NCBI GenBank assembly: GCA_036389255.1
Contig: DASVQI010000038.1
Location: 62,001 to 126,000, forward strand
From: JACVRN01 sp036389255
GTDB taxonomy: Bacteria > Acidobacteriota > Blastocatellia > Pyrinomonadales > Pyrinomonadaceae
Direction: 5' to 3'
DNA length: 64,000 nt
The notes below the pieces were generated by a model, which worked only from the letters and a program-made list of their open reading frames with translations, had not been told where the DNA came from and searched no databases. Positions within the stretch are counted from its first letter, which is position 1. Each line of letters opens with the position of its first letter. The position numbers and the translations under genes are program-made. Positions 1 to 8,406 of the stretch are shown here, piece by piece.

Positions 1-30
1 GGGTCTGAAATCTCTTCGAGTCTTAACTGC

Positions 31-843
31 TCAGGCCCGCCGAACTCCTGCACGCGTATGGCTCTCATCTCTACGGCTCCTTATCTTAAACTCGTAGCGC
101 ACATCCCCTTGTTCGTCATCTTTCCTCCCGAAGGTGCGCTCTATAAAGCTGACCTCCCCTTGATGATTGAAGAGTACGACCGTGGAAGAGCGCGTGCCGT
201 AAACCGGGCTCTCTATGAAGAGCGGCGAGAGCATGCGCTCCAATTCCAGTCCCACGCCCGTCTCCGGCAGCGCTTCGTCCTGAGCGCGGGCATCGTCCGC
301 CAGAATCTCGAATATCTCTTCGACGGAAATAGGGCCGCCGCCTTCTATCAGACCGGCGAGCGCCCTGCGGCCCCGCTCTACCTTCGGCCAAGGCGTGTCT
401 AGCAGGTGGTTGCTAAGGCCATGAACGCCCGGCTCAATCTCACGAGGCCCGCCGCCCCTGTTTGAAAAGTAATGAAGCCTGCCGCCAGCACCGGCTATCA
501 GATTAAATCCGTTATAGAGAGAGGCTTCATCCGAAAGCTTCGACAAGTATTCGCCCGCGTCCAAGCCGCCCGACAGAAACCGGCTGACCAGCAGCCCGCG
601 CGAAGGCGCATCACTTATCCTCAAGCCCGGCTCGCGGTAGTTGGTGATTGCTGCGACGCGACCGCCGCGCGTCACGCCTAGCCATGTTCCTCCGCGCTCA
701 AGGTCGCGCCCCGCCAGCGTGTCCTCGTCATCAGACCAGAAAGCGGCCCGCGCCGTAGGACGCTCGTAAAACTCATCGCGGTTGGCAGCCAGAATCAATG
801 GATACTCTGGATGAGCCCTATGAGCCAGAAGAATGACACACAT
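31..843 (-). CDS. NRDE (TANGO2-like) family protein
   Basis: A 270-residue protein that opens with Met-Cys and carries the family motif AANRDEF at about residues 19-25, followed by the conserved GGTWLGV block near residue 51. This is the NRDE family, whose eukaryotic member is TANGO2; its biochemical role is not settled, although links to haem or lipid handling have been proposed. The N-terminal Met-Cys is typical and could expose an N-terminal nucleophile, which is inference. ATG is the start, with no clear Shine-Dalgarno because repeat B1 lies directly upstream. It follows trxA on the same strand. The last 15 or so residues are Arg-rich and probably not part of the fold. Confidence 0.9.
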   Translation of the reverse strand: MCVILLAHRAHPEYPLILAANRDEFYERPTARAAFWSDDEDTLAGRDLERGGTWLGVTRGGRVAAITNYREPGLRISDAPSRGLLVSRFLSGGLDAGEYLSKLSDEASLYNGFNLIAGAGGRLHYFSNRGGGPREIEPGVHGLSNHLLDTPWPKVERGRRALAGLIEGGGPISVEEIFEILADDARAQDEALPETGVGLELERMLSPLFIESPVYGTRSSTVVLFNHQGEVSFIERTFGRKDDEQGDVRYEFKIRSRRDESHTRAGVRRA

Positions 844-845
844 AA

Positions 846-912
846 GGAGATTGACTCACCGGTTCATTGAATCAATGAAGAAATGAACCGGTGAATCATC
901 GAATAAATTTCT
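846..912. repeat. Palindromic repeat, family B copy 1
   Basis: Stem CACCGGTTCATT (857-868) pairs with AATGAACCGGTG (882-893). It is flanked by the family edges GGAGATTGACTCA on the left and an ATTTATTC-type edge (as AAATTTATTC on the complement) on the right. It fills the gap between the trxA stop and the start of the NRDE gene. The AGAAATTTATTC edge recurs in copy 6 at 56397. Confidence 0.8.
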
Positions 913-1240
913 AGTTGACGTGCTTGTCCATCATGCGAGAGAGGGAATCGCGGCTGACTGCGCCGAGGATTCTCTCCTCTTCCTTGCCGTTCTTAAAGAG
1001 AATCAGCGTAGGCATGCCGCGTATCCCGTAGCGATTCGTCACAGACGGATTTTCGTCAACGTTGATTTTGACTACGCGCGCAGAGCCTTCGTACTTTTGG
1101 GCCAGCGCTTCTATCGTAGGCGTCAGCGCTATACACGGCGCGCACCACACGGCCCAGAAATCCACCAGCACGGGCTTGTCCGAGCTTAGTACTTCACTCT
1201 CAAAATTGCTGTCGGTTATATCGCTCACAAGGTTGCTCAT
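911..1240 (-). CDS. trxA: Thioredoxin with CAPC active site
   Basis: A 109-residue single-domain thioredoxin, the usual length. The redox site is W-CAPC at about residues 31-35, where the family norm is CGPC. The cis-proline loop is GMPTLILF near residue 76 and the expected VDFWAVW strand precedes the cysteines. It should reduce protein disulfides in the cytoplasm. Its start codon overlaps the stop of the upstream Rrf2 regulator in a TCAT/ATGA arrangement (1237-1240), so the two are translationally coupled in one operon. The Gly-to-Ala change probably alters the redox potential; that is inference. Repeat B1 follows the stop. Confidence 0.95.
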   Translation of the reverse strand: MSNLVSDITDSNFESEVLSSDKPVLVDFWAVWCAPCIALTPTIEALAQKYEGSARVVKINVDENPSVTNRYGIRGMPTLILFKNGKEEERILGAVSRDSLSRMMDKHVN

Positions 1241-1719
1241 AATTCCCTTTCCTTCTTCCCTGAATTTCGATTTTCAGAACGCGCGGCCCGTGCTTTAGCA
1301 GCACGCGGCTCTATGGACTTCAAGACCTTCTCAATCGTGATTTTTTCGAGCACGCGCTCTACGCCCTGCTCCACTTCGTTGAGAATGCGGTCGAGCGCCC
1401 CTTCAATATTCATGCCCACGGGACATTTGGCATTCGGCGGCTGCGGGTGTAGAGCGAAAACATCTCCGGCGTCCACCGCTCTATAGACTTCTAGAAGCGT
1501 GATACGGCTCGGCTTGAGCGCAAGACGCGAGCCGCCGGACGCTCCCGTCTGCGAAACGACCAAGCCGGCCTTGGAGAGAGCGCAAAGGATGCGGCGTATG
1601 ACGACCGGATTGGTGTTGACGCTGCAAGCCACCTCGTCGGACTTCATGGACTCGTCGCCCGCGCGGGCCATAAGGGTCAAGATGTGAACGGCAATGGCAA
1701 AACGGCTGTTGGCTGGCAT
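1237..1719 (-). CDS. Rrf2 family transcriptional regulator
   Basis: A 160-residue Rrf2/BadM-type winged-helix regulator. The N-terminus (SRFAIAVHILTLMA) and the recognition helix region with SGASGG-like QTGASGGSRLAL are characteristic. Cysteines lie at about residues 32, 46 and 103 and are not clustered as in IscR, so a canonical Fe-S ligand triad is not evident; the protein is closer to the YwnA-like branch. It heads an operon with thioredoxin, which suggests redox or thiol sensing. A consensus promoter with a palindrome across its -10 box lies 48-81 bp upstream, fitting autorepression. The C-terminal 20 residues are basic and low complexity. Confidence 0.9.
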   Translation of the reverse strand: MPANSRFAIAVHILTLMARAGDESMKSDEVACSVNTNPVVIRRILCALSKAGLVVSQTGASGGSRLALKPSRITLLEVYRAVDAGDVFALHPQPPNAKCPVGMNIEGALDRILNEVEQGVERVLEKITIEKVLKSIEPRAAKARAARSENRNSGKKEREL

Positions 1720-1766
1720 CGAATCTGCTGCTTCAGTCTCTCTATTCTTTTAGAGCTTTAGTATTA

Positions 1767-1800
1767 GTAACAATTATAGTTACAAATGGATGATTGTCAA
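1767..1800 (-). promoter_or_regulatory. Consensus promoter with palindromic operator over the -10 box
   Basis: On the minus strand TTGACA (1795-1800) is separated by 16 bp from TATAAT (1773-1778), both perfect matches to the sigma-70 hexamers. The palindrome GTAAC-N7-GTTAC (1767-1783) brackets the -10 box exactly and extends imperfectly outwards. It drives the Rrf2-thioredoxin operon and is very probably where the Rrf2 protein binds. Confidence 0.8.
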
Positions 1801-1831
1801 GCCGGACGGTTTCCGCCCGGCCCCGGTGGGC

Positions 1832-2101
1832 TCAGAGCTTCTCGAAGAATATTTCGTCCGCATAGCACCAGCCCCATTCTTCGCCCGGCTCCAAGGATTT
1901 GATTATGGGATGCTGGGTCGCGTGAAAATGCTTGGTGGCGTGTCTGTTTTTGGACGAGTCGCAGCAGCCTACATGGCCGCAGGTTTCGCACAATCTCAAG
2001 TGCATCCACCTGTCGCCCATCTTCAAGCATTCCTCGCACCCTTCGGGCGTGCGCGGCGTGACGTGCTGCATCTCGTCCAGGTGCGGACAATCCTTGCTCA
2101 T
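1832..2101 (-). CDS. UBP-type zinc finger protein
   Basis: An 89-residue protein made almost entirely of a ZnF-UBP domain. It shows CPHL near residue 5, C-E-E-C, LCETCGHVGCCDSS and the HFHATQHPI block, giving the Cys/His set expected for a three-zinc UBP finger. ATG at 2101 is chosen because AAGGGGAAG lies just upstream; a longer reading to 2215 lacks support and would run into the psuG 3' end. In bacteria such domains occur as small stand-alone proteins of unknown function. Nothing in the neighbourhood suggests a partner. Confidence 0.88.
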   Translation of the reverse strand: MSKDCPHLDEMQHVTPRTPEGCEECLKMGDRWMHLRLCETCGHVGCCDSSKNRHATKHFHATQHPIIKSLEPGEEWGWCYADEIFFEKL

Positions 2102-2165
2102 ATTCTTCCCCTTAGCTTTGAATCTATTATGGAAACTCTGCGAAGAGTGTAACCAAGAAACTTTT

Positions 2166-3071
2166 TCAGGACAAAGCGCGGGCAATTCGTGCAGCCACTC
2201 GCGCGTTGTTCTCAAGCAGAGCTATGTTGGCCTTGAGCGTTGCGCCGCCGCTTCGCTCGCTCATGCGCGAGAGCAGAAACGGCGTCAGCTCACGGCCCCT
2301 TACGCCTGCTCGCTCCGCCTCACGAATCGCCTCGTCAAGCACCTCCTCCAGAAGCTCTGCCGGGACTTCAGCTTCCGAAGGCACGGGCACCGTCACCAGA
2401 ATCGCTCCTTCCATCTTGAGCGAGCTTTGCGCGCGGGCTATTTGCGCCACCTGTTCGGGCGAATCCACGCGCGCGTCTGTCCTGAGCCCGCTCGCGCGCG
2501 AATAGAAGGCGGGCAGCACTTCCACGCCGTAGCCCAAAACCGTGACGCCGTAAGTCTCCAGCCACTCTCGCGTGGCCGGGAGGTCTAGCACAACTTTAGC
2601 GCCCGAACAGACAACGAGCATTGGCGTGCGCGCAAGCTCAGGCAGGTCGGCAGAGACATCCGGCAAAGTGCCTCGATGCACGCCGCCGATTCCACCCGTC
2701 GCAAAGACTCTAAGCCCGGCGCGATGCGCTATCCACATGGTAGATGCCACGGTCGTAGCCGCGTCCCACTCGCCTGCCACGGCCAGCGCAAGGTCTCTAC
2801 GGCTTATCTTCTTCACGTCAGAGCTTTCCGCTATGTGCCGGACTTCCTCTTCTGTCAGCCCTACGGTCGGCACGCCTTTCAAGACGGCTATCGTAGCGGG
2901 CACAGCGCCCGCTTCCCTGACGATTGCTTCCAGCCTGAGCGCCGTCTCAAGATTCAATGGACGCGGCAGTCCGTGAGCTATGACTGTGGATTCGAGCGCG
3001 ACCACGGCGCGGCCTTCGCTCAAAGCCTCTTTGACCTCGCTGCTGATGCGTAATAGATTCGATTCAAACAT
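2166..3071 (-). CDS. psuG: Pseudouridine-5'-phosphate glycosidase
   Basis: A 301-residue PsuG-family enzyme that cleaves the C-glycosidic bond of pseudouridine 5'-phosphate to uracil and ribose 5-phosphate. Family signatures seen are LESTVIAHGLPRPLN near the N-terminus, the VFATGGIGGVHRG block mid-protein, and CSGAKVVLDLPATREWLE, in which the Lys is the expected Schiff-base residue. Length is typical. ATG at 3071 matches the family N-terminus, and the in-frame extension to 3149 is not conserved-looking. The usual partner kinase PsuK is not adjacent, so substrate supply would need another kinase or direct nucleotide salvage. Confidence 0.93.
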   Translation of the reverse strand: MFESNLLRISSEVKEALSEGRAVVALESTVIAHGLPRPLNLETALRLEAIVREAGAVPATIAVLKGVPTVGLTEEEVRHIAESSDVKKISRRDLALAVAGEWDAATTVASTMWIAHRAGLRVFATGGIGGVHRGTLPDVSADLPELARTPMLVVCSGAKVVLDLPATREWLETYGVTVLGYGVEVLPAFYSRASGLRTDARVDSPEQVAQIARAQSSLKMEGAILVTVPVPSEAEVPAELLEEVLDEAIREAERAGVRGRELTPFLLSRMSERSGGATLKANIALLENNARVAARIARALS

Positions 3072-3185
3072 AAGTATTCTATGAAAGCCCCTGTCTGCCG
3101 GGCCTTCTCCCTGAAAACGCTTTCCGAAAAGATGTAGACAAAATAGCACACGCCCCTCTGTGTTGGCTTAACGCCGGGCGCGGTC

Positions 3186-3194
3186 TGCTATAAA
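3186..3194 (+). promoter_or_regulatory. Possible extended -10 promoter for the PAS kinase gene
   Basis: TGC followed by TATAAA matches an extended -10 element in the divergent gap between psuG and the kinase gene. No good -35 is visible. The implied leader is about 125 nt. Confidence 0.35.
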
Positions 3195-3320
3195 ATAGGT
3201 TCCCGTAAATTGCTACGCATCATTTGTCCCCGATAGAGAGCGTGCTTTCGCCACCAGCATCCTCTAAAAAGTTCAGGTCGCCGGGCGTGTTCTGCATACG
3301 CCGCTCAAAGGAATTTAAGC

Positions 3321-4838
3321 GTGCAGCGAGAGTTCTACGAAATTCTTATCAACAGCAGCATGGACGGCATACTGGCCTTTGACCGCGACTGTCGCTACAT
3401 CCTGTGGAATCATGCCATGGAGCGCATCTCCGGCATAAAGAGCGAAGAAGTTCTGGGCCAAAACGCGTTCGAGATATTTCCTTTCCTCTCCGAGACGGGC
3501 GAGGACAGGTTCTTTCTGGAAGCCCTTGAAGGCCGAAGCAATGTGACGCACAACCGGCGCTACTCCGTGAGCCGAACCGGGCGGGAGGGTTTTTACGAAG
3601 GACACTACTCGCCGCTATACGACCGCGCGGGAGAGATAATCGGCGGCTTTGCCATCGTGCGCGAAGTCACGGAACAGTTGAGCACTGAAGAAAGATTGCG
3701 AAAGGGCGAGAAGCGTTACCGAGACCTTGTTGAGAACAGTCTTGGGCTGATGTCCACGCACGACATGCAGGGAGTGCTGCTCTCCGTCAACCCGGCTGCC
3801 GCGAAGCTGCTGGGCTACACGACGGAGGAGATGGTCGGACGCAACTTCACGGAGTTCATAGCGCCTTCCATGCGCGAGCGCATCCCCGTTTATCTGGCGC
3901 AGCTCAGGCACGAGCGCTCCGGTCAAGGACTCATGCGCGTCGTCACGCGCTCGGGCGAAGAGCGCATCTGGATATATCGCAACACGCGCTACGACGAAGA
4001 GGGCAGAGACTCTTACATAATAGGCCACGCGCAGGACATAACGGAGCGCGTGCGGGCGGAAGAGGCCCTGCGGCGTGCGCGCGACGAACTGGAGCAGCGC
4101 GTGGCCGAGCGCACAGCCGAGTTGAGGGAGGCCAACCGAATACTGAAGGAGCAGATAGGCGAGCGCCAGCGCATTGAAGAGGCTCTGCGCCGTCTGGCAG
4201 ACAGGCTGACGACCGCGCAGGAAGACGAGCATCGCCGCATCTCGCGCAGTCTTCATGATGAAGCCGGACAGTCTTTGACGGCCCTGTCCGTTCGCCTTCA
4301 TCGTCTTGAAAAGAGGTTCGCGGAGCGGAACGGAGAAGACCGTCAGGTGCGCGCGGAGCTGGCCGAGCTAAGACAGATAGCAGAGTCAACGCAGGAGGGG
4401 CTGCGCAACATGGCGCGCACGCTTCATCCTTCGGTGCTTGAGCATTTCGGTTTGACCGAAGCCGTGCGCAGTTTCCTCCAGGACGCGGGGCTGGATGCGA
4501 ACGTGGAGCTGCGGGCGGACGTGTCCAAAGACTTCCCGCGCTTCTCGCCTACGGCAGAGACTATCGTCTATAGAATCATTCAGGAGGCCGTCACGAACGC
4601 TCTGCGTCACGCTAGGGCTAAGCGAATCCGCGTGGCCTTCGGCGGCAATAACTCCACGGCGATTATCAGCATAGAAGATGACGGGCGCGGCTTTGACACG
4701 CAGGGCGCAGAGGCACTGAGCAGCATAGGGCTTGTCAGCATGAGCGAGCGGGCCGAGATAATAGGCGGACAACTCCTGATTTCGTCCGGCGCGGGCCGGG
4801 GCACAAGCGTCACGCTGCGCATTCCAGTTTCCGTCTGA
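3321..4838 (+). CDS. PAS-domain sensor histidine kinase (HisKA_3)
   Basis: A 505-residue soluble sensor kinase. Two PAS domains occupy about residues 5-120 and 133-245, the second ending in the usual GHAQDITER junction. A coiled coil runs from 245 to 298. The HisKA_3 dimerisation domain has the phospho-acceptor His near residue 312 (SLHDEAGQSLT). The HATPase domain has an intact N-box (EAVTNALRHA) and DDGRGF. It starts with GTG after AAAGGAA. No membrane segment is seen, so the signal is probably intracellular. The LuxR-type regulator 81 bp downstream is its likely partner. Confidence 0.93.
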   Translation: MQREFYEILINSSMDGILAFDRDCRYILWNHAMERISGIKSEEVLGQNAFEIFPFLSETGEDRFFLEALEGRSNVTHNRRYSVSRTGREGFYEGHYSPLYDRAGEIIGGFAIVREVTEQLSTEERLRKGEKRYRDLVENSLGLMSTHDMQGVLLSVNPAAAKLLGYTTEEMVGRNFTEFIAPSMRERIPVYLAQLRHERSGQGLMRVVTRSGEERIWIYRNTRYDEEGRDSYIIGHAQDITERVRAEEALRRARDELEQRVAERTAELREANRILKEQIGERQRIEEALRRLADRLTTAQEDEHRRISRSLHDEAGQSLTALSVRLHRLEKRFAERNGEDRQVRAELAELRQIAESTQEGLRNMARTLHPSVLEHFGLTEAVRSFLQDAGLDANVELRADVSKDFPRFSPTAETIVYRIIQEAVTNALRHARAKRIRVAFGGNNSTAIISIEDDGRGFDTQGAEALSSIGLVSMSERAEIIGGQLLISSGAGRGTSVTLRIPVSV

Positions 4839-4919
4839 TGAAGAGAGATTTTTCCGAAGCTACGGGATAAGGGCAGCGCTTCGGACAGCTTTCAAGATTG
4901 CGAGTCACTGGCTTAAGGG

Positions 4920-5570
4920 ATGAGGACAACTATAATTCTCGCTGACGACCACGAGCTTGTGCGGAAGAGCATAGCGGCTCTCCTGCGCGACGAGACGGAT
5001 TTCGAGGTGGTCGCTGAATGCTCGAACGGCCGCGAGCTGCTGGATTTAGTCGCACGCGTCAAGCCCTCCGTTGCTCTCATAGATGTCGCCATGCCGGAGC
5101 TAAACGGCATAGAGGCCACCAGACGCATACGGGAGCTTAGCCCCTCTACGCGCGTCATTGTTCTGTCAAACTACGCCGACGCGACCTACGTGAGAGAGAC
5201 GCTGAAGGCCGGGGCGGTCGGCTACATAGTCAAAAGCGGCGCGGCCCAAGACCTGATAGAAGCCGTGCGAACCGGGACTCGCTCGCACATCTACTTGAGC
5301 GAGGCGGTTTCCGCCATAGCGACCAGCGCGAAAGAGCCGGTCGCGCGAGGAAGCGGCGAGCTGGGCGCGCGTCCCCTCTCGGCGCGAGAGCGCGAAGTCT
5401 TGCAGCTCATAGCGGAAGGCCGCACCTCGAAAGAGGTCGCAAGCCTGCTAGGCATCAGCGCCACGACCGTCAAAAGCCATCGCAACCACATCATGGACAA
5501 GCTGGACATACACGACAAGGCGGGACTCACACGCTATGCCATACGCATCGGATTGATAAGGATAGAATAA
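4920..5570 (+). CDS. NarL/LuxR-type response regulator
   Basis: A 216-residue two-domain response regulator. The receiver covers residues 3-120 with acidic pair DD at 9-10, phospho-acceptor Asp 55 in LIDVAMPE and Lys in VKSG near 104. The C-terminal LuxR HTH covers about 148-212 with LSAREREVLQLIAEG and VKSHRNHIMDKL. It follows the PAS/HisKA_3 kinase on the same strand, the classical pairing for this kinase type, and probably controls transcription in response to it. All key residues are intact. Target genes cannot be read from the sequence. Confidence 0.95.
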   Translation: MRTTIILADDHELVRKSIAALLRDETDFEVVAECSNGRELLDLVARVKPSVALIDVAMPELNGIEATRRIRELSPSTRVIVLSNYADATYVRETLKAGAVGYIVKSGAAQDLIEAVRTGTRSHIYLSEAVSAIATSAKEPVARGSGELGARPLSAREREVLQLIAEGRTSKEVASLLGISATTVKSHRNHIMDKLDIHDKAGLTRYAIRIGLIRIE

Positions 5571-5592
5571 AGGAAGCGCCGAGAACTCTCTC

Positions 5593-6570
5593 CTATTTGC
5601 TTTTCCCCTTAGCCTTTCGCCCTTTGCCATTCTTCTCGTTATCGTCGGGCGCTTTTTCGCCGCGCTCTTTGGCGTCGGGCGCGCCCTTCTCCGCCGCAGC
5701 GTTCTCTATCTCGGAGTTAATCTCGCCGCCTATCAGAATTGCGAGGCCCGTCAGATAGAACCAGAGCATCAGGATTATCACCGCGCCGAGCGAGCCGTAA
5801 GTGGCGCTGTAGGAATCAAAGAACTCCAGATAGATGCGGAAGAGAAACGAAACTAGCAGCCAGAGCCCCACGCCTATCAGGGAGCCGGGCGTGACCCACT
5901 TCCAGTCCTGATCCTTCAGGTCGGGCGCAAAGAAGTATATGAGGCTGAAGGAGAGGAGTATAAATAAGAGGACAATCGGCCACTGTAAAATCTTCCACGC
6001 CACAGTGAAGGCGGCGTCGAAGCCGTAGCTGACGGCGACCTTCTCCGCAATCGTGCTGCCGTAGAGCATCAGCACGAGCGCCGTCATGGTCAGTATCGCA
6101 ATCGCTATCGTGAGCGAGATGGAAACCAACCGCGCTTTCCAGTAAGGCCGCGTCTCTTTCACGTTATATGCCGCGTTGAGCGATTCGGAGATGGCCCCCA
6201 TGCCGGTTGACGCCGCCCAGAGAGCCGCGAGAATGCCGAAGGAAATCTTGCCGCCTCCGCTTGACTTGCTGACCTCGTACATGGTGTCGTCCACCAGCTT
6301 GAAGGCCGAGGGCGGCATGACCCGACTCAGGTAGTTAAAGAGGCTGTGGCGAATGCCCGTGCCGGAGCCCATCATGATGCCTAAGATGGAGGTCAGGAAA
6401 ATCAGCAACGGAAAGAGCGCCAGCAGGAAGTAGTAGGAGAGCTGCGCGGCGCGGCCCCAGATGTCGTCCTCGTTCATCTGCCCCCATACGCGCTTGCCCA
6501 GTTCTTTCCACGAAAGGCCGCCCAGCGACCACATGGACTTCAAGCCCTTCTTCTCTTTCTCAATAGACAT
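5593..6570 (-). CDS. YihY/BrkB family membrane protein
   Basis: A 325-residue inner-membrane protein with six predicted hydrophobic segments between about residues 30 and 280, matching the YihY/virulence-factor BrkB family (sometimes called UPF0761). Conserved stretches include AAQLSYYFLLALFPLLIF and PGSLIGVGLWL. The C-terminal 40 residues are charged and low complexity (Lys/Glu/Asp-rich) and cytoplasmic. ATG at 6570 has GAGAGGTG upstream and is preferred over a TTG at 6588. It converges on the response regulator gene with a 22-bp gap. The family is not reliably tied to a biochemical function. Confidence 0.9.
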   Translation of the reverse strand: MSIEKEKKGLKSMWSLGGLSWKELGKRVWGQMNEDDIWGRAAQLSYYFLLALFPLLIFLTSILGIMMGSGTGIRHSLFNYLSRVMPPSAFKLVDDTMYEVSKSSGGGKISFGILAALWAASTGMGAISESLNAAYNVKETRPYWKARLVSISLTIAIAILTMTALVLMLYGSTIAEKVAVSYGFDAAFTVAWKILQWPIVLLFILLSFSLIYFFAPDLKDQDWKWVTPGSLIGVGLWLLVSFLFRIYLEFFDSYSATYGSLGAVIILMLWFYLTGLAILIGGEINSEIENAAAEKGAPDAKERGEKAPDDNEKNGKGRKAKGKSK

Positions 6571-6589
6571 CGTCGGGTCACCTCTCAAA

Positions 6590-6660
6590 GCGGAAAAGGA
6601 TAAATGGTAAATAGACGAAACGGCTCTAATCCATTACCGATTTTCCTTCTCCTTTTCTTC
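6590..6660. repeat. Imperfect A/G-rich inverted repeat
   Basis: GGAAAAGGATAAATGGTAAAT on the left is imperfectly complementary to ATTACCGATTTTCC...CCTTTTC on the right. It lies just 3' of the MscS-like gene and 5' of the BrkB gene and may terminate transcription. The match is weak. Confidence 0.35.
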
Positions 6661-6666
6661 GCTTTT

Positions 6667-8229
6667 CTATTTTTCAAGTGTGAAGAAGCTGCGAATGCGT
6701 TTTAAGAGATCTCCCTGCGCGTGCTGCATTCTCTGGCGCTTGGCTTCTTCGTTGAGGCCGAGCCTGACGGCTTCCAGCTCTACGCGGCGGCGAGCCAGAA
6801 CGTGAGAGATGTCTTCTGCGATTTCAGGACGGCGGCGAATAATCTCGTGGAAAGAGTCTTTGTCCACGCGGTAGCACTCTACGCCGGTCACGGCGATGAT
6901 GGTGGCCGCGCGCGGCTCTCCCGTCATCAAGCCCATCTCACCGAAAAAATCGCCTTCATGCAGCGTCGCAACCTTCTTGGAGAGATTTCCGTCAACGGCC
7001 ACACGCACTTCCGCCTCGCCCCTCGTCATGATGTAGAGCCAGTGGGCCTTGGCTCCCTGACGGGTGATGGCTTCGCCGCGAGCGAATGGCGCGACGCTCA
7101 AGCCCGCAGCCAGCTCTCTTCTCTCCTCGTCCGTCAGGACGCGGAAAAGCTCCACGTTCGAGAGAGTGTTAAAGCGAGCCTCTGTCTCTTCGTCACGCTT
7201 GCGCTCGCGCCTTCCTTCGTCCTCTTCCGTAATGAAGAGCGAGCGGGCGGGGATGGAGAGCGGGATTTCCGCGCGCCTGAGCGCGTAGTATATGCGAGAG
7301 CGCACGACCGAGTCCGTCGGGTCTGTCAGCGCAAGGTCTGTCAGCCAGTAGCGCGCAGCATAACGCGCGTAAGAGTCCATGAACTCCATCACGATGCAGT
7401 GCGGCGCGGGCTCCAGAGCTATGTTCGGAATCGGCTCCGCCTGTAGCGCCTTTTCCACGGCTTCAATGACATCCACTGGCGAGTAGCGAAAATCCACGTT
7501 GAAGTAGACCCATTGGCGATGCTGGCGGGGGGAGCCTGTGCGGCGGCCAAGCAAAGTCACCTGCCCCTTCATCAACACGCTGTTGGGGATGACAATCGTG
7601 TCCCAGTTGCGCGTCTCTATGGAGGTCTGCCGCCAGCGTATCTCCTTAACCATTCCCTCCTGCTGGTCTATGCGCACCCAGTCACCGACGCCAATCGTGC
7701 GCTCCATCTGAAGCGCCATGCCGCCCATGATGTTCCCCAGCGTGTCCTGTAAAGAGAAGCCTATGACGGCGGTGATAACGGCTGAAGTGGCTACTATGCC
7801 GGTCAGGTCAACGCCGCTCTGAGAGAGCAGAGTGATGGCGGCTATGATGTAGGTGAAGGCTATCAGCAGGTCGCGCATGATGCGCGGCGGCTTGAGCCTG
7901 ACCTTGTCCAGCAGCACGTCGAAGAGAAAGACGCTCGACAGATTGATGACGGCGACCGCTTCTATAAAGAGAGAGAGCCATCTAATCCAGCGATACGCAG
8001 AATCCAGAGCGGTCACTCTCTGGTCGCTTGCTCCGTATGATTGAAGCGCGCCGCTCGTGAGCATCCCCAGAAATGAGACGGCAAACAGTATGACGCTGCC
8101 GCGCACGCGCATACGCTCGGCGGGCACGAGCGCGAAGAGAGTGAAGGCCGCCGCCAGAAACCCCAGCACGACCCAGAAGTAATAGCCCTGCATGCCCGCC
8201 GACTGCTGAACGCTGTGCCAGAAATTCAT
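6667..8229 (-). CDS. MscS-type mechanosensitive channel with cyclic-nucleotide-binding domain
   Basis: A 520-residue membrane protein. Hydrophobic helices lie at about residues 18-38, 45-62, 85-105, 121-140 and 143-175, the last being the MscS pore helix (SAVITAVIGFSLQDTLGNI). The beta domain follows with WVRIDQQEGMVKEI and the NWDTIVIPNS loop. Residues about 375-490 form a cyclic-nucleotide-binding domain with the phosphate-binding cassette GDFFGEMGLMTGEPRAAT. It should be an osmotic release channel modulated by cAMP, cGMP or a related ligand; no cyclase is in the window. The C-terminal 30 residues are helical and charged. Confidence 0.92.
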   Translation of the reverse strand: MNFWHSVQQSAGMQGYYFWVVLGFLAAAFTLFALVPAERMRVRGSVILFAVSFLGMLTSGALQSYGASDQRVTALDSAYRWIRWLSLFIEAVAVINLSSVFLFDVLLDKVRLKPPRIMRDLLIAFTYIIAAITLLSQSGVDLTGIVATSAVITAVIGFSLQDTLGNIMGGMALQMERTIGVGDWVRIDQQEGMVKEIRWRQTSIETRNWDTIVIPNSVLMKGQVTLLGRRTGSPRQHRQWVYFNVDFRYSPVDVIEAVEKALQAEPIPNIALEPAPHCIVMEFMDSYARYAARYWLTDLALTDPTDSVVRSRIYYALRRAEIPLSIPARSLFITEEDEGRRERKRDEETEARFNTLSNVELFRVLTDEERRELAAGLSVAPFARGEAITRQGAKAHWLYIMTRGEAEVRVAVDGNLSKKVATLHEGDFFGEMGLMTGEPRAATIIAVTGVECYRVDKDSFHEIIRRRPEIAEDISHVLARRRVELEAVRLGLNEEAKRQRMQHAQGDLLKRIRSFFTLEK

Positions 8230-8386
8230 AGAAGATAAGATTTGCCGTGTGGAGTGATGAAACGCCGCGCTCCATGAGCGGATGCGAATCTTAACATGAG
8301 ATTAAGCCAGCCTGACACGGAAATGTTTAGAGCGCGCCACCCCTCGGAATGACGCGCTCTCAAACTTCTCAGGAAGCCCTGACGGC

Positions 8387-8402
8387 TGTAGCGACCGCTA
8401 CA
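8387..8402. terminator. Short hairpin after lepB
   Basis: TGTAGCG-AC-CGCTACA, a 7-bp perfect palindrome 4 bp beyond the lepB stop. There is no clear U-tract, so termination is only a possibility. Confidence 0.35.
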
Positions 8403-8406
8403 AATC

